The notes beneath the pieces are model-generated. The model did not search any database. It saw nothing but the letters and a program-made list of their open reading frames with translations, and had not been told where the DNA came from. This document shows, in pieces, positions 7,494-10,940 of a stretch of 10,940 bases of DNA. Positions within the stretch are counted from its first letter, which is position 1, and each line of letters begins with the position of its first letter. The stretch spans positions 1-10,940 of the forward strand of contig CAMYJV010000097.1 in assembly GCA_947258805.1 (NCBI GenBank), given 5' to 3'. This stretch comes from an uncultured Gammaproteobacteria bacterium. Lineage in GTDB: Bacteria > Pseudomonadota > Gammaproteobacteria > GCA-2729495. The translations under genes and the position numbers were made by a program.

Positions 7494-8071
7494 GCGCCTC
7501 GCTGACCCCGTTCCGGGCCGCGCCAGCGTTTCACGAGACCACTGTCCATGCCGAACAGGTCCATCACTCTGCCGACCGTGTGGTTGATGATGTCGTCGAC
7601 ACTCTGCGGGTCGTTGTAAAAGGCCGGCATCGGGGGCACCAGGTGTGCGCCCATCTCCGCGGCGTGGGTCATCAGTCGCAGATGCCCCAGATGCAAGGGC
7701 GTCTCGCGCGGCACGATAATCAGCGGGCGCCGCTCTTTCAGAATCACATCCGCCGCCCGCACCACCAGGTTATCGGCATAGGAGTTCACCACGCCCGACA
7801 GCGTCTTCATGGAACAGGGCGCAATCACCATGCCATCGGTCTGAAAGGAACCGCTGGCGATGGACGCAGCGAGGTTCTGGTCGCTGTGAACCACGTCGGC
7901 GAGGCCCTCGACGGCCTTCACGTCCCATTCGGTTTCCAGCGCAATATTGAGCTTGCCGCCGTTGCTGAGCACGAGATGGGTCTCCACCTCCGCCACGTCG
8001 CGCAGCAATTCCAGCAGCCGAATGCCGTAGATCACCCCGCTGGCTCCGGATATGGCCACGATCAGACGCAT
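7490..8071 (-). CDS. ubiX: UbiX/Pad1 flavin prenyltransferase
   Basis: Joins a dimethylallyl group to reduced FMN to make prenyl-FMN, the cofactor that UbiD-family decarboxylases need. The 193-residue product has the full family layout: an N-terminal Rossmann-like strand and loop, VAISGASGVIYGIRLLE (residues 4-20), the conserved SFQTDGMVIAPCSMKTLSG segment near 96-113, NLVVRAADVILKERRPLIIVPRETPLH near 121-147, and PPMPAFYNDPQSVDDIINH near 162-180. ATG 8071 is preceded by GGAGGGAG about 8 bases away, and the protein begins at the usual MRLIVAISGASG. It is the first gene of a minus-strand run and overlaps the YhbP-like gene by GTGA. Its natural client may be the UbiD-type gene at 336-1686, now broken, or a UbiD elsewhere in the genome, for example for ubiquinone synthesis. 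Family assignment is firm. Confidence 0.95.
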   Translation of the reverse strand: MRLIVAISGASGVIYGIRLLELLRDVAEVETHLVLSNGGKLNIALETEWDVKAVEGLADVVHSDQNLAASIASGSFQTDGMVIAPCSMKTLSGVVNSYADNLVVRAADVILKERRPLIIVPRETPLHLGHLRLMTHAAEMGAHLVPPMPAFYNDPQSVDDIINHTVGRVMDLFGMDSGLVKRWRGPERGQRGA

Positions 8072-8376
8072 ATTCGTTGTCTCCCTCCACAGGACTCAAG
8101 ACTATGGCACGGCGCTGCACGGCCGGGAAACCGCCGATCCTTCATACGCCTGCGAGTCGGCGGACCGTAGCACAGGGAGATCCGGCGTCTGCCCCGCTGT
8201 GCGGTCGCCCGGGCAGCCCGGAGTGCGAAAGACTCCGCCGGGACTGACGCCACAGGGATTTTTGGCTATGATCCGCCTCGATTAGCGCCGATGTGGCACC
8301 ATCCATCCAAGGTCACGCCCGCTATTTGCGGCCCGGGGGAGAACGGCGCTCGCACAGGGGTTTATTGGGGTAAGAA
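8072..8376. other. Divergent intergenic region between ubiX and the outer-membrane protein gene
   Basis: This 305-base gap must carry promoters for both the ubiX run (minus) and the outer-membrane protein gene (plus). The plus-strand promoter is convincing and is listed separately. On the minus strand only weak hexamers are seen. An open frame reading leftwards across it is Arg/Pro-rich, ends inside ubiX in another frame and has no recognisable motif, so I do not call it. Confidence 0.5.
8244..8272 (+). promoter_or_regulatory. Sigma70-like promoter for the outer-membrane protein gene
   Basis: CTGACG (8244-8249) and TATGAT (8267-8272) are separated by 17 bases, the ideal spacing, with 4/6 and 5/6 matches to TTGACA and TATAAT. 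Predicted transcription starts near 8280, giving a leader of about 97 bases before ATG 8377. Confidence 0.55.
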
Positions 8377-9042
8377 ATGATTAGAAGAACGGGTTTCGCC
8401 GTCGCATTGGTTTCGATCCTCGCTGCCCAGGCGCCTGTCGCCTGGGCCCAGGCCTCCGATGCCAAGTCAACAGACTCTATTTGGAACTTCTACGTCGGCG
8501 CCGGTCTGGGCGTTTCGAAAATTGACAACACGGCTTGCGACGCGCTGCGCGGTGTTGGCACCAGCACGCAGCAAGATTGCGACGACAAGGACACCGGCTG
8601 GAAAATATATGCCGGCTGGAAACCCCTGAAGAACTTTTCTTTCGAAGCCGGCTACGTAGACCTTGGCGAAACCACGGCCAAGGGCGGCAATACCAACCTC
8701 AAGGCGGAAGCTGACGGCGGCTTCGTGGCAGCCATGGCCTTCGTGCCTGGCCTGGAACGCCTCGGCCTTTTCATCAAGGGCGGCGCGTTTTTCTATGATG
8801 CCAAGCTGTCCGGGCGACTTGCCGGCCAGCCTATTGGTCCCATACTGCAGTTGCTGGGTGCGGACAAGGAAGAAGACGATACGGCGGGGTTCTATGGGGT
8901 CGGCTTTCGACTACCGTTGAACGACAATCTGCACATGAGCGTTGAATTTGAGCGCTTCCTGGACGTGGGTGACGACAGCGTATTCAGCGGCGGCGAAACC
9001 GACATCGATCTCTACTCTGTGGGCGGCGTCTGGATGTTCTGA
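8377..9042 (+). CDS. Outer-membrane beta-barrel protein, OmpA-like/porin-family fold
   Basis: A 221-residue exported protein with a clear Sec signal peptide (charged MIRR, hydrophobic stretch, cleavage near AWA24). The mature part alternates hydrophobic and polar residues in strands typical of 8-stranded barrels: NFYVGAGLGVSKI, GWKIYAGWKPLKNFSFEAGYVDLG, GGFVAAMAFVPG, LGLFIKGGAFFYDAKL, AGFYGVGFRLPLNDNLHMSVEFERFLDVG, and the final DLYSVGGVWMF. The C-terminal Phe and aromatic pattern match the outer-membrane assembly (BAM) signal. Two cysteines (C54, C68) in the first large outside loop could form a disulfide. There is no peptidoglycan-binding OmpA C-terminal domain, so it is a barrel-only protein. 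GGGGTAAG just before ATG 8377 acts as the ribosome site. It may be a small pore, a surface adhesin or a structural barrel. The specific role is unknown, and no tie to the neighbouring efflux genes is evident. Confidence 0.85.
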   Translation: MIRRTGFAVALVSILAAQAPVAWAQASDAKSTDSIWNFYVGAGLGVSKIDNTACDALRGVGTSTQQDCDDKDTGWKIYAGWKPLKNFSFEAGYVDLGETTAKGGNTNLKAEADGGFVAAMAFVPGLERLGLFIKGGAFFYDAKLSGRLAGQPIGPILQLLGADKEEDDTAGFYGVGFRLPLNDNLHMSVEFERFLDVGDDSVFSGGETDIDLYSVGGVWMF

Positions 9043-9054
9043 CAGACTGTGCGA

Positions 9055-9078
9055 CCGGCGCCTGAAGAATGGTGCCGG
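9055..9078 (+). terminator. Hairpin 12 bases after the outer-membrane protein gene
   Basis: CCGGCGCC (9055-9062) pairs with GGTGCCGG (9071-9078) through 8 pairs including one G-U, around an 8-base loop. No T-run follows, so it may be a Rho-independent terminator of weak type or an RNA-stabilising 3' hairpin. Confidence 0.4.
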
Positions 9079-9169
9079 AGATAGGAGTCTAACCTACGAC
9101 CCTCGCATTGCGCATGCGATGTCCAACCCGGCGCCCGCTTGCTCTCAACGGCCGCTTTCAGCTGCCGAT

Positions 9170-9378
9170 TCAACCGGTCGATGCAGACTCGGCCAGGCGA
9201 TTATCTGACAAACGGTAATAGATTTTCTCGTCCAGGGATTTCGTGCCAATCGGAGCGTAGAACGCCACGGCGTCCGGATTTGTTTTCTCGGTCGTCCAGT
9301 CGAAACGACTGCGCTCGCGATCCAGCGCAACAACCTAGCCAGCGTCTCCTTGGCTGCCTTCGGCATGGGCGGGAGCAT
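9170..9378 (-). pseudogene. Decayed GNAT-family N-acetyltransferase, C-terminal remnant
   Basis: Reading the minus strand from a TAG at 9335-9337 to the TGA at 9170 gives 54 codons with RFDWTTEKTNPDAVAFY followed by IGTKSLDEKIYYRLSDNRL. This is the typical GNAT C-terminal pattern (R-[FL]-[DE]-W-x-[TV]-...-N-x-x-A-x-x-F-Y-x-x-[LI]-G-A, then the last strand). GNAT proteins transfer acetyl from acetyl-CoA. The stretch just upstream that looks like the preceding helix (KETLARLLRW) is in a different frame, so there is at least one frameshift, and the N-terminal acetyl-CoA-binding half is missing. The remnant lies 12 bases after the stop of the DUF4389 gene on the same strand. It is too short and broken to be active. 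Confidence 0.65.
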
Positions 9379-9390
9379 CTGCGGTTCCCC

Positions 9391-9732
9391 TCACTCGGGC
9401 GGTGGGCCGACCGGCCAGTCCGCGTCAAATGGAAACGGTCGTTCCTCGGTGTTGAATGCCAGGAAACGAATCACCTGGTAGGTATAGGTCGCCAGAGATT
9501 GGCTGAACACCAGGAGCTGCTTATTTTTCTCACCGGTAAACAGCACCAGCAGAAACTGCAGCAGAACCACCGCGAGCACGATCAATCGCGTGACCCCGAA
9601 TATGATGAACACGATCACCATGAAGAGAAACCGCAACCAGGTTGACCGGGCCTTGACGTTTTCCTCCAGCGGCCGGTGCCCGGCTTGCTCCTCAGGAGAC
9701 TGATCTTCGACGGGTTTGTCTTCGTTGCTCAT
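9391..9732 (-). CDS. DUF4389 family small membrane protein
   Basis: A 113-residue protein with a hydrophilic acidic N-terminus (about 1-30) and two closely spaced transmembrane helices at about residues 34-48 and 50-66, separated by a Thr-Arg. A conserved tail follows: LFTGEKNKQL, FSQSLATYTYQVIRFLAF and NTEERPFPFDADWP. The TGE-N-x-x-L, the long amphipathic helix and the T-E-E-x-P-F-P-F ending are the hallmark of DUF4389 proteins of gammaproteobacteria. Their function is unknown. The start at ATG 9732 has AGAGGGA about 8 bases upstream. It stands alone between the GNAT remnant and the repeat-flanked lipoprotein region. Confidence 0.88.
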   Translation of the reverse strand: MSNEDKPVEDQSPEEQAGHRPLEENVKARSTWLRFLFMVIVFIIFGVTRLIVLAVVLLQFLLVLFTGEKNKQLLVFSQSLATYTYQVIRFLAFNTEERPFPFDADWPVGPPPE

Positions 9733-10036
9733 GGCGTATTCCCTCTTGTCACTATTCCCCGGCCAGGTCTGTTACGGATGGGATTCCAGAAAATCGAAGG
9801 TCAGGCGAGTCGGGGACCGGAGCAGCCACACGGCACCGGACTCGCTTCCAACCAGCCCAACGTACCCTTACGCGATAGACGAGGGCTATAGGTAAATTCC
9901 CGGGGATGCGAACGTCCGCTTTGGCTTTGGTGCGTGCGCATTTCCTACTATGGGGCAACCATGGAATACTTTGACGATGCGTGCGATCTGCGATTTTCTC
10001 AACACAGCCATCATTACAATGACTGATCGGGCCGTG
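9733..10036. other. Intergenic region before the lipoprotein gene, with inverted repeats
   Basis: No convincing gene. GCGAGTC (9805-9811) and GACTCGC (9839-9845) form a 7-bp stem around a 27-base loop. GAACGTCCGCTTT (9910-9922) is the exact reverse complement of 13 bases within the repeat at 10521-10601. TTGACG (9971-9976) and TACAAT (10015-10020) resemble promoter boxes, but their mutual spacing is too long for one promoter. Confidence 0.45.
9910..9922 (-). repeat. Partial inverted copy of the 10521-10601 palindromic repeat
   Basis: The 13 bases here equal the reverse complement of 10534-10546, and similarity continues weakly as TTGGCTTTGG against TCGGCCAGATGG. With the longer element on the far side, it brackets the lipoprotein gene. 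Chance matching of 13 bases within this window is unlikely, but the extension is poor. Confidence 0.5.
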
Positions 10037-10495
10037 ATGGTTGATCATATCGGGTTGATCCCAGCTTTCCTGGCTAATCGATACGCGGTCGCGCTTCTGA
10101 TCACCAGTATCTTTTTGGCATCGTGCTTTTCTGATACCGACGACAATGACGCTACGTTAGACAGCGAATATCGTGCGATCCGCGAAGAAATCGCTGCAAG
10201 TCCAGAAGTGTCTCTGCCTGAAGCCGACAAAGAGACTGATAGCGAGAAAGAAAGGCCGCGTGCGAAAGTACTGGATTTATCGCTTCCTGAGAGCATACCG
10301 TTAGAGGAATGGAACGGTGATCCAGGGGACATTGAACCCCCGAATGTATTCGGTACAGAAAATCTTTTCAGTAAGGGAAAAAATAAGAAAAACCTTTCTG
10401 TGACGGTGACGCCAAACCTAAAGCCCGGTGAGGAACTGACGGACGCTCCCGAGATTGATGGAGGTTCTATCGGCGTGAAGGTTAAAACTGAATAG
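10037..10495 (+). CDS. Putative lipoprotein of unknown function
   Basis: A 152-residue product (from this start) with a lipoprotein signal: hydrophobic RYAVALLITSIFLASC, where LASC is a good lipobox and the Cys would be lipidated (about residue 30). The mature part is very acidic and low in hydrophobic residues: CFSDTDDNDATLDSEYRAIR, then a Glu/Lys-rich stretch (EADKETDSEKERPRAKV), a Pro-rich middle, and a C-terminal NLSVTVTPNLKPGEELTD and IGVKVKTE. I recognise no family. Asp after the +1 Ser-like positions does not clearly predict inner- or outer-membrane sorting. In-frame ATGs also exist at 9950, 9980 and 10019. I chose 10037 because it gives a normal-length signal peptide, but no strong ribosome site marks any of them. 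The gene is visibly more A/T-rich than the rest of the window and is bracketed by related inverted repeats, suggesting acquired DNA. Confidence 0.6.
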   Translation: MVDHIGLIPAFLANRYAVALLITSIFLASCFSDTDDNDATLDSEYRAIREEIAASPEVSLPEADKETDSEKERPRAKVLDLSLPESIPLEEWNGDPGDIEPPNVFGTENLFSKGKNKKNLSVTVTPNLKPGEELTDAPEIDGGSIGVKVKTE

Positions 10496-10520
10496 TGCTG
10501 AGTTCGCCGTGTAGGGGGAA

Positions 10521-10601
10521 GTCCATCTGGCCGAAAGCGGACGTTCAGGCCCCGCCAGGGCTGAAATTCCCGCGAATGACCGCTCTCGACCCAAAATGGA
10601 C
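10521..10601. repeat. 81-bp palindromic (MITE/REP-like) repeat element
   Basis: The left arm begins GTCCATCTGGCCGAAAGCGG (10521-10540) and runs to 10547. The right arm, 10574-10601, read in reverse complement starts GTCCATTTTGGGTCGAGAGC. With a two-base indel the arms agree at most positions, and between them is a short GC-rich inner hairpin (GCCC...GGGC). The element starts 25 bases after the lipoprotein stop. A second, shorter inverted copy lies at 9910-9922. The shape fits a non-autonomous mobile palindrome, but it could also act as a transcription end. Confidence 0.6.
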
Positions 10602-10661
10602 GCGGCAATCTAAATTGTCAGGCATCCTGTCAAACAACTCGTGATTTAGAGACCCAGAAGC

Positions 10662-10940
10662 ATGTTCAAGATGACGCAACCGTTAGTTGCTCTGATAGGC
10701 ATATGTACCTGCTGTTGGCCGGTTTACGCGCAAGAGCCCACCACTTCGCCTGATGATCTTCACTTGTCTCAGGACCTCCGGACTCTGCTTCAGGCGGAAA
10801 TGCGTGAAATTGCAGGCGCGAGTCAAGCCATTGTGATGTCCTTTGTATCTGGTGATTGGAAGTCCATACAGCGCGTAAGCGAGCAAATTCGCGCTAGCTA
10901 TGTTATGGAGCGGAGCATTTCGGACTCACAGAAGCAGGAA
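10662..10940 (+). CDS. Secreted protein, cytochrome c'-like N-terminal part, cut by window end
   Basis: Open from ATG 10662 through the last base (93 codons, no stop), so the 3' end is outside the window. The N-terminus is a Sec signal peptide with likely cleavage after VYA23 (MFKMTQPLVALIGICTCCWP...), sending the protein to the periplasm. The mature start is followed by amphipathic helices: LRTLLQAEMREIAGASQAIV, then FVSGDWKSIQRVSEQIRASY and VMERSISDSQKQE. This L-R-x-x-L-x-x-E-M, G-D-W, I-R-x-S-Y pattern resembles helical proteins that end in a CxxCH heme motif, related to cytochrome c'. The heme site would lie beyond the window and cannot be checked. A start at ATG 10674 is possible, as the ribosome site is weak. 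Confidence 0.55.
   Translation, partial: MFKMTQPLVALIGICTCCWPVYAQEPTTSPDDLHLSQDLRTLLQAEMREIAGASQAIVMSFVSGDWKSIQRVSEQIRASYVMERSISDSQKQE

Noticed and set aside
8062..8253. Minus-strand open frame upstream of ubiX
   Set aside because: Overlaps the ubiX start in another frame, Arg-rich, no recognisable motif.
9139..9645. Plus-strand 168-codon open frame
   Set aside because: Antisense to the DUF4389 gene and the GNAT remnant, whose translations match known families.
9805..9845. Possible integron attC-like site or tRNA in the gap before the lipoprotein gene
   Set aside because: There is a 7-bp stem but no paired core sites of the attC type and no cloverleaf or TTC-arm pattern.
9752..10048. Minus-strand 98-codon open frame
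   Set aside because: Low-complexity, basic, no domain, no clear ribosome site, and it covers the promoter-like and repeat sequences before the lipoprotein gene.
10045..10608. Minus-strand 187-codon open frame opposite the lipoprotein
   Set aside because: Ser/Phe-rich antisense translation running through the palindromic repeat; the plus frame has a proper lipoprotein signal.
1..10940. CRISPR array, rRNA, or intact insertion sequence
   Set aside because: No regularly spaced direct repeats, no rRNA signature and no transposase-like translation in any frame.

Overview
The window is GC-rich, densely coded DNA that looks like a gammaproteobacterial chromosome. The evidence is a UbiX/UbiD pair, a YhbP-like flavoprotein, an RND pump gene pair and a DUF4389 membrane protein, with good Shine-Dalgarno sites and sigma70-like promoter elements. 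I cannot name the genus. No rRNA, tRNA, CRISPR array or intact insertion sequence is visible.

Layout, left to right. Positions 1-335 have no convincing gene but are full of inverted repeats, including a nested structure at 125-309. Positions 336-1686 (minus) hold a UbiD-family decarboxylase gene broken by a frameshift, apparently missing a block of the prenyl-FMN/metal site. A short-chain dehydrogenase (1889-2686, plus) is read divergently from it. Four minus-strand genes then face the dehydrogenase end to end: ubiX (8071-7490), a YhbP/UPF0306-like FMN-binding split-barrel protein (7493-6978, overlapping ubiX by 4 bases), an RND periplasmic adaptor (6872-5802, TTG start) and an RND inner-membrane pump (5800-2726, one base after the adaptor stop). 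From 8377 an outer-membrane beta-barrel protein is read on the plus strand behind a good candidate promoter.

The last 1.9 kb is more accessory in character. It holds a decayed GNAT acetyltransferase remnant (9170-9378), a DUF4389 membrane protein (9391-9732), a small unrecognised lipoprotein in visibly more A/T-rich DNA (10037-10495), a palindromic repeat element (10521-10601) with a partial inverted copy at 9910-9922, and the start of a secreted protein that resembles the N-terminal part of cytochrome c'-like proteins and runs off the window end.

How the genes may work together: UbiX makes prenyl-FMN, the cofactor of UbiD-type decarboxylases. A broken UbiD gene, a dehydrogenase, an FMN-binding partner and an efflux pump around it suggest a module for handling an aromatic or unsaturated carboxylic acid and exporting something toxic. 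This is inference from gene neighbourhood. The most interesting points are the damaged and unusual UbiD gene, the tight coupling of ubiX to a YhbP-like flavoprotein, and the unexplained inverted-repeat elements at both ends.
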